A stretch of 64,000 nt of DNA, taken from positions 160,001-224,000 of the forward strand of contig MCFG01000006.1 in the NCBI GenBank assembly GCA_002104895.1. The letters run 5' to 3'. This DNA is from Anaeromyces robustus. Its lineage: Eukaryota > Neocallimastigomycota > Neocallimastigomycetes > Neocallimastigales > Neocallimastigaceae. Position numbers and translations under genes: made by a program. Under the pieces are notes generated by a model. It made no database searches and was not told the origin of the DNA. It worked only from the letters and a program-made list of their open reading frames with translations. Shown piece by piece: positions 1-14,898 of this stretch; position 1 is the stretch's first letter; every line of letters begins with the position of its first letter.

Positions 1-453
1 TGTATTTTATTTTTTTTTTTTTTATTTTATTTATTATTATATTATTATTATTTCTTTTATGTTTTTGTTTTATTTTTTTTTATTACTACTTTTTATTATT
101 ATTCTATTTTTCTTATATATTATCTTCTTTTATATGTTTTTCTTTTTTTTTTTTTTTTTTTTTTTTTTATTTCTCTCTTTTCTTTCTTTTTATTTTTATA
201 TTTTTTATTTTGTTTTCTTTTCTTTTCTTTCTAATATTTTTTTTTAATATTATTATTTTTCATTTTATTTTTTTTCATTACTTTGTTTATATATATATAT
301 AATAATAATAATGATTTCTAATCCTATTTTAATTATTTTATTTACTTTTTTTTTTCTTCATATATATATATATACAATTACAAATTATATATATAATATA
401 TATATTAATTGTAGATTTTTTTTTTTAATTTAATTATAATTATTTGTGTGATT

Positions 454-485
<32 letters not shown>

Positions 486-496
486 TTCTCCTTTCA
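1..496. other. AT-rich low-complexity intergenic DNA
   Basis: Mostly T-runs, TA repeats and TTA repeats, with a (CTTT)n array at about 451-485 just beyond the stop codon of the next gene. The open frames here are only phenylalanine/isoleucine/tyrosine runs made by T-rich sequence. I see no gene. Confidence 0.8.
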
Positions 497-3400
497 TTAT
501 TTTTTACTATAATTTTTTAATTCATCCTTTAATTCTTCTTTAAATTTGCGTTCTTGTGATATAGTTACCATTAAAACATTATTTTGACTTTCTAATTCTA
601 AAATATCGTTTTTAACTTCAGATATTTTTTCTAATCTATCTTGAATATGATTTTCATGTTCATCTACTATAGTTTTACTATAATCTTCTACATTACCATG
701 AGATTTTTTGAAATTTTGAATATCTTGCTCTAAACGTGGAATATCATTATATTTAAGTTGATTTATTAGTTTTTTAATCTTTTCCATTTCCACATTTTCA
801 ATATTATGATTAACTTGTTTAATAATATCAAGATCCTTTTTATATTCTTCAATTTCCATTTTTCTCATACTCATTCTCTTACGTTTAACTTCAATTTCTT
901 TAGAATAATTTGATTTTTGTTTCATTAATTTTTCCAATTGATCACTATATTCCTTTTCAACATTTTCACAATTATTAGATATAGTGGTTCCCATTTGTTC
1001 TAATTCATTTAAAGATTGTTCTGTTTGCTTTATATTTTCTTTAATAAATTGTATACGTTTAATGGTTTTCAAATTATTTTGTTTATCCTTTAAAATAAAA
1101 CGTTTTGTATAATCAATTTCTGATTTTAATTGAGATAATGCTTTAGCAGTTTCCTTTTTTAATTTTTTCAATGCCATTTGATTATTCTTTCTTTCTTCAA
1201 TCAATTCTACTAAATTAGATTGTAAATGATGGAATAAATTCTTCTTATGTTCTAATGTCGCTATAACGGATGAATTATTTTTATCGTCTATAGTATTATC
1301 TAATAATAAAGATGGATCAGAAGATTTGGGTATATTAACATCTATGTATATATATAAAATAAAATAAAATAAAATAAAATAATATAATATAATATAATAT
1401 AATATAATATAATATAATATAAATATAATATAAATATTACAAATTAAATTAATATATAATTTTTTTTAATTATAAATTATAAATTATAAAATACAAGATA
1501 TATATAAATATATAAAAATAAATATATAAAAAATTATATATATAGTTATAAAAAAAAAAAAAAACTTACTTATTTTTTCTTTTGTATAAATATCTATAGG
1601 TGAAGACCAATGATGATTTAATGATACTTTAATTGTATAGGGTGTATTTGGTTCAAGTCCATATATAATAGATACAAACATACCTTCATTTGTAATAAAC
1701 ATAGCATAAGAATCCCATAATTTATCATTTATTTTTATATCAAAATCTTTCTTTTGTAAAATAACTTGTGGATTTTTTTGTGAATTATTAAGAGATGAAT
1801 TGGAATTAAAATTATTAGAATTAGTATTAGAATTTAAGTTACTATTACTATTATTATTACTACTACTACTTGATTTAGATAAAAAATCATTAGTAGAATT
1901 TGATAATGAAAATTGTGGAATAAAATTGTCCATGATAAGTTGTGGTATAGGAAGCAAAGTGCTGGTATCAATTTGATTTTGATATGACATATTATCAAAT
2001 AAACTTTGAGATGGTTGATTAATATATGAAGATGAATGTTGAATAATATATTGTTTAGTATTATTAATCATAGTTTTAAGATTATTATTTAAATAATCTG
2101 GTAAAATCCAATTCACTAAAGCATGTGTATCCATAATGGTTGACACTGATATATAAAATCGATCTTGCTTATCCTCAGGTGTTTGACATTCACAAGTAAC
2201 ATATTTCCGTAGATGACCCTCATTAGTCAAATTAGAATTATTCTTTTTATTATGATCGGATTTCCCATGATTTCTATTTTGAGAATATATTGAAGAATTT
2301 AAAAAAGCAGAGGAATTTGCTATATGTTTTCTAAACCGACTAATAGCTGGAGATGAATTAATATAATGTCTTTGTTCTTGATATTTATAATACACTAGCT
2401 TTAATAAACTGATAAGTGATATATGTTCAAATATAGTAGAATTGAAAAAAATAGTTGCACCTCGTTCACCAAAATAATTATCATATTTTCTTTTTATATA
2501 TTGACTAACAGACTTCATTTTACTATTTATAAAATTATTAATTTCATTATCAATATTACTAGTAAAATTATTATTATTACCACCATTACTATTATTATTA
2601 TTATTATTGTTATTGTTATTATTGTTATTATTAGTATTGTTGTTGTTATTGTTGTTATTACTATTAGTATTTATATTGTTATTATTACTATTATTACCAC
2701 TATTTTTATTAAAAACAGTATTATCATTGGTTAAAAATCCAAAGGATTGACATTGACTATTTTTTAAAACTTCATCTTTATTTTGATTAACAAGTGACGT
2801 ATATTCTATTTTATATTCAAATATAAGTGTAAATAATTTATGTATTATAAAGAATAAACCAAAAAGAATAATTTCTACGGAAATGAAAAAACCTTCCTTT
2901 GTTATTTCTGTCGTTACCCTATTATGAATTATAAGTAGTGACAATATAACAAGAATAATTATTAAATCAAATCCAGAAGAACTCAGTACCATAAGTATAT
3001 ATATCACTGAATTACCAAATATATAAATAATATCCCCTTTATCAAATAAGGTATACATGAGCAACATATTTATACCTAATTGAAAAGCTTTTAAAATAAA
3101 AAAATTCCTCATTCTTGATTCAAATAAATGAAGATAATAGTAATTTGAATAAATTAACATTATAAACCATTCTATTCTTATAGTAAAACTTGTCAAAGAA
3201 TTGATGTAAATAAGGGTTAACCATACAATGAATAAGTCAAAACTTTTAAATTTTTTCATATAATCTTCCACGAATCGTATAATTGCTCCAAAAATACTAA
3301 ATTGACTAGCTTCGAATTCATTGGAATTATTATTATGTTTTACTTTTATACCTGGTAATAAAAATATCTTTTTTCTAAGAGAATCATTTATTGAATCTTT

Positions 3401-3700
3401 AGGATAAGTGGATCCATTTAATTCATCATTTTCTTTTATTTGTTTAATATAAGCATCATTTAAATTTGCTTCTTTTTTTGATTTAGAATTGCTATATTTG
3501 TTTAGTTTTTTTCTAATGTAAAAAATATTGGATTCAGTATCACTATCATCTAAGAAATCATTGAAAGAAAAAGTATCACTTATCTCATCTTTAATATCAA
3601 CTCTACCTATAGTATTGTTACTAATATTTGCTGTAACAACCTCATTTGGTATAATATTCTTTTTTGATATTTTATTCTTATTATGTTTTCGATTACTCAT
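497..3700 (-). CDS. membrane protein with FN3-like and coiled-coil domains (AcrB-like architecture)
   Basis: Two exons, 3700-1570 and 1341-497, joined over a GTAAGT...AG intron; frame is kept and the product is 991 residues. Residues 1-140 are charged and low complexity. About 150-300 hold several hydrophobic segments, so it is a multi-pass membrane protein. A long asparagine run follows near 330-370. About 560-710 contain a beta-rich segment with a fibronectin-III-like stretch (GLEPNTPYTIKV). The second exon is almost entirely a charged coiled coil rich in K, E, Q and L. Transmembrane segments followed by a coiled coil recall the fungal ubiquitination-network protein AcrB, but I see no decisive motif, so that name is only a suggestion. 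The start is the first ATG of the open frame. Asparagine-run length is probably polymorphic. Confidence 0.75.
2574..2705 (-). repeat. in-frame asparagine-coding AAT/AAC repeat
   Basis: A trinucleotide tract inside the first exon of the membrane protein codes for a long run of asparagines broken by a few serines, threonines and glycines. On the + strand it reads as ATT/GTT repeats. It keeps the frame open, unlike the non-coding AAT arrays elsewhere. Confidence 0.8.
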
Positions 3701-4263
3701 GTATATAAATTAAATTAATTATAAATTCTCTTATTTATTCTAAAACATGAATTATATTTATATATAAATGTATATATTAAATTTATTAAAAAAAATCTAT
3801 TGAATATTATTATTTTGCTTATATTTTTCTAGAAAAAAAAAATAAAAAATTAAATTAAAGTATTAGTTTTTATTTTAATTATACTTTTATTCTTTTTTAA
3901 TTGTTTTAATATATATATATTAAGTGTTATTTATTATACTATTTTTTTTCAAGTTTTATTTATTTGTTTGTATATTTATATATTTATTTATTTATTCATT
4001 TATTTATTTATTTATTTATTTATTATTATTATTATTACAAACAATTATTAAAATTTATTATTGTTACTTTCAATTTCAACTCTATATTTCTATATATATA
4101 TTTTCTTTTTAAATAAATAAAAAAAGAGCATTAAAGAAAAACTGTAATTTTTAATTTTTCTTTTATAGTTTATTTATTTTATTTATTTTATTAAATAATT
4201 TAATTACAATATATTAATTATGGAAAACAAAAAAAACTGTAAATTATTGATAAATAATGTTAT

Positions 4264-4423
<160 letters not shown>

Positions 4424-5177
4424 CAATTATAATAAAATATAATAAACAAAATATTTTTTTTAATTATAATTTTCCATTAAAATAACAATGGTCACAATCA
4501 ATAACCCTTGATATTAAATTAATAATATCAAAAATATATAAAAATATTATTATGAATATGTTGTATTACGTTTTATATTATTAGGTTAAATGATTTATAT
4601 GGAATGTTAAAACTAATTATTTAAAATGACTATTTTTATTTAATGATTATTCTAACCTTTTCAACAATTATTTATAATATAATTTTTGTTTTGTTTTTAG
4701 AATTAATTTTAAATACAGTAATACTTATTAATTTATAAAAAAGTATTGTTAGTACTTATATTTTATTAATTTATTTTATATATAAAAATACCATTTTTTA
4801 TGCATTTTTATATCAAAAATACCATTTTTATGTATTTTTATATATAAAATAAATTTAACATTATTATTTATTTTTAATATTTAAAAACTATTAAATAGGA
4901 TAGTTATTAAATCAAATGGGAAATAGAATATTATTTGATTATAATTACATAATTACATATTTAATAGTTTATACGAAATTACATTTAATACATAATATTA
5001 ACATTTTTTTTTATAAATAAATAGAAAAGAATTGAAAATAAAATTTTGGAGAAAACTATATTAATAGAAATAATGATAACTTAGATAGTTAGCAAAAGGT
5101 TTAGAAATAATAGAAGTCTTTGATACTGAATATTTTGTTAATATTAAATATCATTATATTTAATATTTTCAAAATAT

Positions 5178-5213
5178 TAAATCAAAATGAATATATATAT
5201 TCATTTTGATTTA
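5178..5213. repeat. perfect 36-nt palindrome
   Basis: Arms of 13 nt (TAAATCAAAATGA and its complement) flank an ATATATATAT centre that is itself self-complementary, so all 36 nt form a perfect palindrome that could extrude as a cruciform or fold in RNA. No gene lies near it. Confidence 0.85.
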
Positions 5214-5786
5214 GAACAAATAATACATTAATATTTATTTTTTTTAATCGTAACTATAATGAGAAAATATTGTTATATTTTTCTATGTTCATGAATGTGT
5301 TATTTTATTATGAAATAAATAATTAATTGAATAAAGTTAATAAAAATAATTTTTATAAAATAAGTAATAGGTTATGTTTTATTTTATTTTATTTTATTTT
5401 TTTCATTTTAATATGGAGTAGTCAAATTTTAAATTTCATTTATTTATTTAATAAACTATTTAAACAGTTAAAATTCATAAATTAAAAATATTATATTATA
5501 TATATATTACAATAATATCTTTATTAAATTAAACTTTATAAAGTTTGATTATATTAAAGCATTTCTATAATATTTATATTTTTTATATTTTAAATTTCTT
5601 TTTTTTCTACGGTGATAATAATTAATTTTTTTTTTCAAAGTAATTATTTTTTTTTAATTAACATATTTAATTACAATTTAAAATAGAGAAAAAAAAATTA
5701 AAATTAAAATATCAAATCTCCACAATAGAATTCAAATTATAGACATTATTAATTATTAAAACTATATTAATATTACGTTACATGAA

Positions 5787-5843
<57 letters not shown>

Positions 5844-6141
5844 AATATATAAACCCATCTAATAAATATTAAATGATTTTCTATAAATAATTCACGATAT
5901 ATATAAAAATGAACAATTTTTTAATTAATAGTTCTTATAATATGAATCTTTTATTTATTTAAATTTCATTTATATTACATACATAAAAGGTATATATATA
6001 ATTTTTTTCTTTCATCTTTATTTTCCTTTAAATCTAAACAATTTAAAGTTTTTTTTAAGAAACTAATAAAATAGATTTCTTTATATATTGTAATAATAAT
6101 TAATATTATTTTTATGATATATCATTTATATCAAATTTAAC

Positions 6142-6300
6142 AAAAATAAAATTTTAAAACGAAATAGATCAATCCACAAACCGGACCTATATCATTAATA
6201 TTAAAAACAGTATATAAAAATTTTTATATTGACTGCTATTAATGTTATAGGTGGTTGCGTGATCTATTACGTTTTTTTTCAAAATTTTATTTTCATTTTT
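6142..6300. repeat. imperfect long inverted repeat (foldback or MITE-like)
   Basis: The left half (AAAATAAAATTTT, then AACGAAATAGATCA, then ACCTATAtcATTAAT) reappears inverted in the right half (ATTAATgtTATAGGT, then TGATCTATTACGTT, then AAAATTTTATTTT), meeting near 6220. It is less AT-rich than its surroundings. It codes for nothing visible, so a small foldback or MITE-type element, or an RNA hairpin, are both possible. Flanking target duplications are not obvious. Confidence 0.55.
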
Positions 6301-6496
6301 TTAGAATGATCAGAAATTTTTTTTTATATAGTATTATTATTTTTTTTATTAGTAGTTATTAATATTTATTTTTTATTAATATTTAATTGTTTATTAAATA
6401 ATTAGAACTGATGAAAAAAAAATATTTCGATAAATCAACACCTTTTTATATTAAAATAAAATTCGGAGTTAATTTTTCTTATTTTGTTTTTAAACC

Positions 6497-6936
6497 TTTT
6501 ACAATTATATTACTACTATTTTTATTTTTGTTTTTTTTTTTATTATTTTTTATTTATTATAATAAAAATAAATAATAATAGTAATTTTTTTAAGATTTAA
6601 AGTTAAAAAGATAAAAATAAAAATAAACATTTTTTTATTAATGTACATATACATATTAATCATGTTTCTAATTAACTTTTAATTTATTATTATAAAATAG
6701 ATTTATAATTATATATTTTGACATAATAATTATAGGAAATAATATATTTAAAAAAAAAAAATAAAGTATAACCAAATTTTTTCAAAAGTTTGTAAATTAT
6801 AAATATGATATTAATAAAAAAATGTTTATTTTATCTCTTTAGCTTTAAATCTTAAATATATATATATATATTGTTATTATTTTATTATAAAAACAATAAA
6901 TAAAGATAATAAAAACAATAATATAAATTGTAAAAA
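6497..6936. repeat. imperfect inverted repeat with loop (foldback or MITE-like)
   Basis: Left arm about 6497-6641 and right arm about 6810-6936 are complementary over long stretches: AAGATTTAAAG near 6591 pairs with CTTTAAATCTT near 6847, and AAACATTTTTTTATTAAT pairs with ATTAATAAAAAAATGTTT. The loop of about 170 nt is non-coding. Together with the neighbouring inverted repeat it suggests a cluster of small foldback-type insertions; AT bias alone could create part of the match, so confidence is moderate. Confidence 0.5.
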
Positions 6937-7675
6937 TTTTTTTTTATTTTAATATAAAATAAAAAAAAATTTAGTCATAACAAAGTTTATCATAAGTATG
7001 TAAATTTTAAATTTTTAATTTTATTTTTATTATTTGTATTAAACTTTTACTTTTTTATTTAATTATTTAATTATTTATCTATTGTAACAAAAAATAAATT
7101 AATAATTTATTTTTTAATAAAAGTTTCTATTTTAAATTTGTTTTTAAAATACAATTGTAAAAAGTTTAAAATAAAAAAATAACAAAAAAACAAATAAAAA
7201 AAAAGTTTAAAATAAATTGAATAAATAAAAATAACAACGATATAGAAAAAAATAAACAATTTATTTAATCTATATTTTAAATACTTTTTTTTTTATTAAA
7301 TTACTTTTATATTTTATATATAGTTTATGATATAAATAATTATTGATAGTGTAAAGTTTTTTAAATATTTAGAATTTGAGATATTGTTTTTATTTAGGTT
7401 TATTATTTTTAATATATTTTTATATTTTAATATATTTTAATAATAATTATTTATATTTATTATTAATGTTAAAAGCAAATATTAACCTTATAATCATAAT
7501 AAAGTCAGTATTTAATATTATTAATTTAAAAAATATATCTGTATTATATTAGGATAGTTATTTTATAAAATAACTCATGATTTCTTTAAAATGTTTAATG
7601 ATTTAAATTAAGATTATTAAAATTATACTTTAAATATAGAGAAAGAAAATAAAACAAAACTATCAAAATAATAAT

Positions 7676-7678
7676 ATA

Positions 7679-7775
<97 letters not shown>

Positions 7776-7801
7776 AAATAAATAAATAAATAAATAAATA
7801 A
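7676..7801 (+). repeat. (AAAT)n microsatellite
   Basis: About thirty AAAT units, interrupted once by an extra TAA. Confidence 0.95.
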
Positions 7802-10288
7802 TGATTATAATTTATTTGAAAATTTATTTATAATTAGTAATTAATTTAAATAAAAGTATTTTTTAAATAAAAACAAAATTGACAATCATTTTCTAATAAA
7901 TAAACAAATAAACAATGTATTTATTAATTAAAATATTTTAAAAGAAGTAGTGTTTTTTATGAACATATTAATTAAAAAAAATGATAATAACAATAATAAT
8001 AAAGAATAAAGAATAATACAAAAAGAATATTATTTTCCAAAAAAAAAAAAAATGTCATAAATATAATAATTTTATAATATATTTTATATCTAATTAATCA
8101 TTTGCATTAATAAAATAGTATTACATAAATAGATGATATATATATTTTTTGTGGATGAAAAATTATAAATAAAAGTTTTTTTTATCATTTAAATGTGGAT
8201 AACATATAGAATTTATTAATTATGTAATGTTTCAATTGCCGTTTTTTATTTGAGATTCAAATTTTTTTTAAATTTTTATTTTTATTTTTATTTTATTTAT
8301 TTTTTTTTAATTAAAATTATTATTTGAAAATCAAATCAATAAAATAAATTAAAATTTTTATTAAAAAAAAAACAAAACAAAAACAAAAAAAACAAAACAA
8401 AACAAATTTTTTTTAATTTATTTATTAATAAAAAAAAAAAAAAAAAAAAAAGGATAAAAAAAAAATTATAGTTTTCAAAAATTAATATTAGAATATTATT
8501 AACATACTACAAAATTTTATCTAAAATGTAGACAATTTTATTATTTTTATTTTATATTAAATATATCTAATGATTTTCCTATTTTACATTATTAATTTGC
8601 TTCTTATTAATTTTTTTTTAAATTAAATATTATTAAATTTATATAATTTTTCTTAAATTTATACAATGTTGACAGAAAAGTTTTTAATAATAATATAGTA
8701 TAATGAACATATATTAATATTCTAAGTTAATTTTATTTACATCAATAATAAAAATAATAATTAACATGTATTACAAAAAAATTTATGTTTACTTTTCAGT
8801 TATGAATATATATTGAATTTTTATTTTAAAAAAAACTTTAATATTATATTTTTAATAATATATGAAGATTCGATTGATTTATTATAATTATTTTATTTAT
8901 GTAATTATTTATTATTTAATAGTAATCAAAATAATATTTTTTTTAAGTATTATATATTATCCTTATTCTTTTTAATAATATTAACTATTTTATTAGTTTT
9001 TACTTTTTATACAATATATTAAATAATACTAAACATACAATATAAATAATTAATAAACAGTAATCTTCAACTATATATATATATAAAACAATATAAAAAG
9101 TCAATAGTGCCTTTTTTTTTTTTATTTTTTATAATACATATATGAAAAAATATATATATTATAATTTATTAAAATGTTTTATAATATTATATTACTATTA
9201 AAATAAAAATTATAAAATATATAATGCATCAATATAATATGTTAATATTATTAAGTATAACTGTACGTGAATATCTTTTTAAATCCCAATATATATATAC
9301 ATATATGTATATATGTACGTATATTATTATTATAGCAATTAATTTAAATAACTTACCATCTTTTGAAAGAGAGTTATCATTAATCATGTTATTCATTTCT
9401 TTCCAATCTTTTATTATTAATTTATTAGTAATAATTTACTTTTGATTGATTCATAATATTATTTTTATTTTATCATTTTTGTTGTTGCTAATTTTTTGTA
9501 AAATTTATTAATAATATTTATTATTAATTTAATTAAAAATGTTAATATTCAAATATTCAACTGTTTCTCATTACCAATGATAAACATGATGCATAAACAT
9601 TAAAAAAAAAAATGAACATTTATCATTAATATTAATAAATTATTAAATAAAATTATAATATATTTAATAATATATTTAAAAATATAAAAAATTGAAATAT
9701 CTAAAATGTAAATTATTTATATTTGTTTTATTTTATATAAAGGCCTTTAATTTAATATAAATCATTTTTATTTTAATGTTGAATATTTTATTTTTATTTT
9801 GAACATTATTTTTATACTTTAATACATTAATTATTATTATAAGTTTTTTATTTAATCATTTATTTAATTTAATAAGAAATGATGTATTTTTATATTTATA
9901 CATATTATATATTATCCTTTTTTTATTATGCTATGAAGTGTATATATCAACTGTTTTTTTAATTAAATATTAATTAAATATATAATAATATTTATTTCAT
10001 TATATACATAGTCATAATTATAATAATATTATAATAAGTTCAGAAAAACTATTTTTTATTGTTTTATTTATTTATATTTTTTCTATATTTTTCTAATTAA
10101 TAGAATGATATATATATTGTTTTATTATAAATAAAAGAATGATAAAAGAGTTCATTATAATTAATCAACGTCTTAATAATATTATTACAAAGTAATAATA
10201 ATAATAATAATAGTAATAATAATAATAATAATAATAACTTATAATGATAATAATAATAACAACTTATAATAATAATAGTAGATAATAA

Positions 10289-10504
<216 letters not shown>

Positions 10505-10565
10505 TAATAAATAAAATAATATTAATTAGATAATAAATAAGCAATATTAATATTTAATAATACTA

Positions 10566-10591
10566 AATTAATAAATAAATAAATAAATAAG

Positions 10592-10634
<43 letters not shown>

Positions 10635-10635
10635 G

Positions 10636-10682
<47 letters not shown>

Positions 10683-10684
10683 AT
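10566..10684 (+). repeat. (AAAT)n microsatellite
   Basis: Roughly thirty AAAT units, broken twice by AAGT. It is followed by a shorter array of ATAATAAATGA units up to about 10735. Confidence 0.95.
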
Positions 10685-11164
10685 ACTAGATAAATAATAA
10701 ATGAATAATAAATGAATAATAAATGAATAATAAATAAACTATATAAATTAATTTTATAATAGAATACAACCATTTTTGTAATATATTAAATTATATTTAT
10801 TTTATATATTAATATAACGAAAATTAATTATTAATTTTTTCATATTATATATTATTAAACTTTTTGTAGTAATTTTCAATTAATTTTTTTTTCTAATTTT
10901 TTTTAAAAAAAAAAGAAATGAAATTTTAAAATTTATAGTCCATTGCCATTGAAATTTCAAAGTTTCTTTTTTTAATTTTTATTTTAAAAAAGAATATATA
11001 TATTTTTTATTTATGAAATTATAAACACATAGGTTTTAATAATATAATATATAAATTTTTAAAACAAATTCATAATAATTCAAAAAAAAAAAAGAGTATT
11101 AGATAAAAATTCAAATATATAATATTAATAACAACAATAATAATAATAATAATAATAATTCAAA

Positions 11165-12942
11165 ATGGATATCGTAAAAATTTCTCAGACTTATGTTCAA
11201 AAAATGATAAATAATACCCCAGGCATGAAAGTATTGCTTCTTGATGATTTTACAGTAAGTTATATTTATACATATATTTATAAAAATATACTACTTTCAT
11301 TATAATAATTTATAATATTTATTTAATGAAATGTTCATTAATGGAGTGGACTTTATCTTTTTTTTTTTTTTTCTGAAATATATGTTTTTATTATAATTTA
11401 ATATAATGACTAATTCATTTTTCACTATTTTATATTTTTTTTAATTTCTTTTTTTATTTTCTTTTTTACTTTTATATATTTTTATGTAATTATTTTTGCT
11501 AAAAAAATATTATTTTATATTTATATTGTTTTATTTTCTAATAAATTAACTGGTTACTTATAATTAATTGGAAAACAAAACAAAAATGAAATAATATATA
11601 TAATATATAATACAATTTAAAAGACTTTATATATATCAGCAATTGCCACACAATCCAATTTATTAAGTAAAGAAGTATTTTTAATAGATAAAATTGAAAA
11701 CACTTCAAGAGAAAGAATGAAACATTTAAAATGTATATGTTTTTTAAGACCTTCAGCAAAATCTGTTCAATTGATGATTGATGAATTAAGAAATCCAAAT
11801 TATGGCTCATATTATTTATGTATTGTATCCCATAAAACCAACAAACAAATATTTATTTATATTTAAAATATTTCTTTTTTTATTTATTTAAAAATTTTGG
11901 TTTATTTATTAACGAGACATTTAAAAATTTTAAATAATGGAATTACAATATTTATTACTATTTATGGAATTATATAAAAAATCTAAATAAATTAATATAT
12001 TATTATACTATTAAATTAATAATTAACTTAAAATTTGAAATTGTAAAATAATTATATTTTTTAAAAAGAAACAAATTTTAAATATAAATAGAAACTTTGA
12101 ACATTAAAAAAAAATTATATAATATATCTAATAATTTTTTAAATATTATATATATTTTTATATATTTATATTGATAAAAAAAATTTTTTTTTTTTCTCGT
12201 TAGACTTTTCCAATATATTATCAAAATCACAAATTGAAAGAATGGCAGAAGCTGACCAACAAGAAACTGTTCGTGAATTACAGGTATATAACTTTTATTT
12301 ATTGAAATACTTACAATTAATATTTAAATATAATATTAATGATGTTATAATATATTAAATTTTAATAATAATTATATTTTATTTATTTTTTTTATTTATT
12401 TTTATTAATTATTATATATCTATTTTACCTATTTAAAAACTTAATAAATATAATTAATATATTATAATCATGAATTATAACTATACATAATATATATACA
12501 CCACATATATTATTCTATTATAATTATAATTATACCATTTTTAAAAAAGGAATTCTATGGTGATTTTTGTGCTGTAAATTCAAACTTTTATTCACTAAAT
12601 TTACAAAGTTATCAAATATATGGGGATTCTTTAAATACATGGAATAATGATACATTTAAAAGAACAGTTGAAGGTTTAAGAGCTGTATTATTAGCTTTAA
12701 AGAAAAGACCAATGATTAGGTATGAAAAGAATTCAGCTTTAGGAAAAAGATTAGCTTCAGAAATTAATGTATGTTGTATTTAAATATTGAAATATTTAAA
12801 TAATATTTATATTTTAATTATTATTATTATTATTATTATTTTTTTTTTCTCTTTCTAATTTGTTAATTATTATAATAAATTGATTTAAAATATTTAACAA
12901 TAACAATAACAATAATAACAACAAAAAATAATAACAATAATC

Positions 12943-12973
<31 letters not shown>

Positions 12974-13529
12974 AATGGGATGTTAATATTATATTAGTAT
13001 CAAATACAACAAGAATCTCAATTATTTGATTTTAGAAGATATGATACACCACCAATTTTATTAATTTTAGATAGAAAAAATGATCCAGTGACTCCATTAT
13101 TAAACCAATGGACTTATCAAGCTATGGTACATGAATTAATTGGTATAAATAATGGTCGTGTTGATTTATCAAGAATTTCAGATATAAAACCCGATTTAAA
13201 AGAAATTGTATTATCGGCTGATCAAGATATATTTTTCAAAAATAATATGTATTTAAATTTTGGTGATTTAGGGGTTAATATTAAGAATTATGTTAATGAA
13301 TTTCAAAATAGACATCATAATAGTGTAAATATTGAATCAATTAATGATATGAAGAAATTTGTTGAAGAATATCCTGAATTTAAAAAACTTTCTGGTAATG
13401 TTAGTAAACATGTTACTTTAGTTTCTGAACTTAGTCGACTTGTTTCAAAGGATTCATTATTAGAAGTTAGTGAATTAGAACAAAATCTTGCTTGTGTGAA
13501 TAATAGTAATGATTTAAAGGTAAAATATA

Positions 13530-13567
<38 letters not shown>

Positions 13568-13745
13568 ATAAAAATAAAAAAAATAAAATTAAAAATAAAT
13601 ATATATAAAATAAAAAATATTTAAACATTCAAAATTATATTATAGTATAATATAGATTAGTAATAAAAAATGAATTTTTTTTTATATGTATGATTTTTAT
13701 TATTTATTATTTATAATATAATCTATTTATTATCATCATCATTAA

Positions 13746-13794
<49 letters not shown>

Positions 13795-14012
13795 TTTTTT
13801 TTTTTTTTAGGAAGTACAAAATTTAATAAAGAGAGGTAATATTACTGATGAAAGTAAAATAAAATTGGTATTATTATACACTATACGTTATGGAAGCCAA
13901 AATCGTAACGAAGTTAATGCTTTAAAGAATCTTTTAATTCAAAATGGTATTTCAGAGGATAGAACAAAGGTAAATATTTATTTTTATTTTCTTATTTAAT
14001 AATAATAATAAG

Positions 14013-14044
<32 letters not shown>

Positions 14045-14103
14045 AATAAATATATATATATATAAATTTTTATTTTATTTTATTTTATTTTATTTATTAA
14101 TTA

Positions 14104-14142
<39 letters not shown>

Positions 14143-14898
14143 ATATATTTAATATTTATAAATAATATTTACAAATTTACATTTATTTTTATATATATTT
14201 TAATGATAACAATAATAATGCTATTTTAATTATAACAAACAAACAAATAAATAAACAATAATAATAAAAAAGATTATAGATCAATTCATAAGATATGTTG
14301 AATTAGATCAAAGACAAAATGAAGAAACCACTGCTATAAATACCATTTTTGATAAAGGAAAGAATGTATTTAAAGGATTAAAAGGTGTTGAAAATGTATA
14401 TACTCAACATACATCAAAAGTAGCAGATACTATACAATCTTTATTAAAAGGAAAGTTAAGAGATCAATTATATCCTTATATAGAAGGTTCTATAAGAGAT
14501 AGACCTCAAGATATTATTATTTTTATGATTGGTGGTGCAACTTATGGTGAAGCCAGAGATATAGCGCAATTAAATGAAGAAATACCGAATGTTAGAATTA
14601 TTTTGGGAGGAACTTCAATTCATAATACCCAAAGGTAAGGAAAAATATATATATATATATATTATATTTAAAATATTTTATTTTTTATTAGTTATTTTTA
14701 TTTTAATTTATTTTTTTTTAATTATTTAATTATTAATATTATATATTATTTATTAATAATAAATATATTCTTTAATTTATTTTTTTTAATTATTTATCTA
14801 TTAATATTATATATTATTTATTAATAATATATATATTCTTTAATTTATTATTTAAATTTAGTTTCTTGGATTTCGTTAAAAATGCTGCTTCAGTATAA
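11165..14898 (+). CDS. VPS45: VPS45, Sec1/Munc18-family vesicle fusion regulator
   Basis: Eight exons: 11165-11254, 11624-11819, 12204-12283, 12550-12768, 12998-13519, 13811-13969, 14273-14634, 14862-14898; 554 residues, close to the usual Vps45 length. SM proteins clasp syntaxin-type SNAREs; Vps45 acts with Tlg2/syntaxin-16 on Golgi-to-endosome traffic. The start [15 protein letters not shown] followed by PGMKVLLLD is the family N terminus. Later come [20 protein letters not shown] and [17 protein letters not shown], the most conserved SM block, then [15 protein letters not shown] and the closing [16 protein letters not shown]. Every junction keeps frame and restores family residues, for example YYLY-FSNIL across exons 2-3. 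Introns are 237-385 nt and carry A/T runs. Nothing suggests damage. Confidence 0.97.

Noticed and set aside
2423-2734. 103-codon + strand frame rich in isoleucine and valine
   Set aside because: It is the shadow of the asparagine-coding repeat of the minus-strand gene, which has far better protein features.
11538-11810. 90-codon minus-strand frame
   Set aside because: It is antisense to VPS45 exon 2 and the intron before it.
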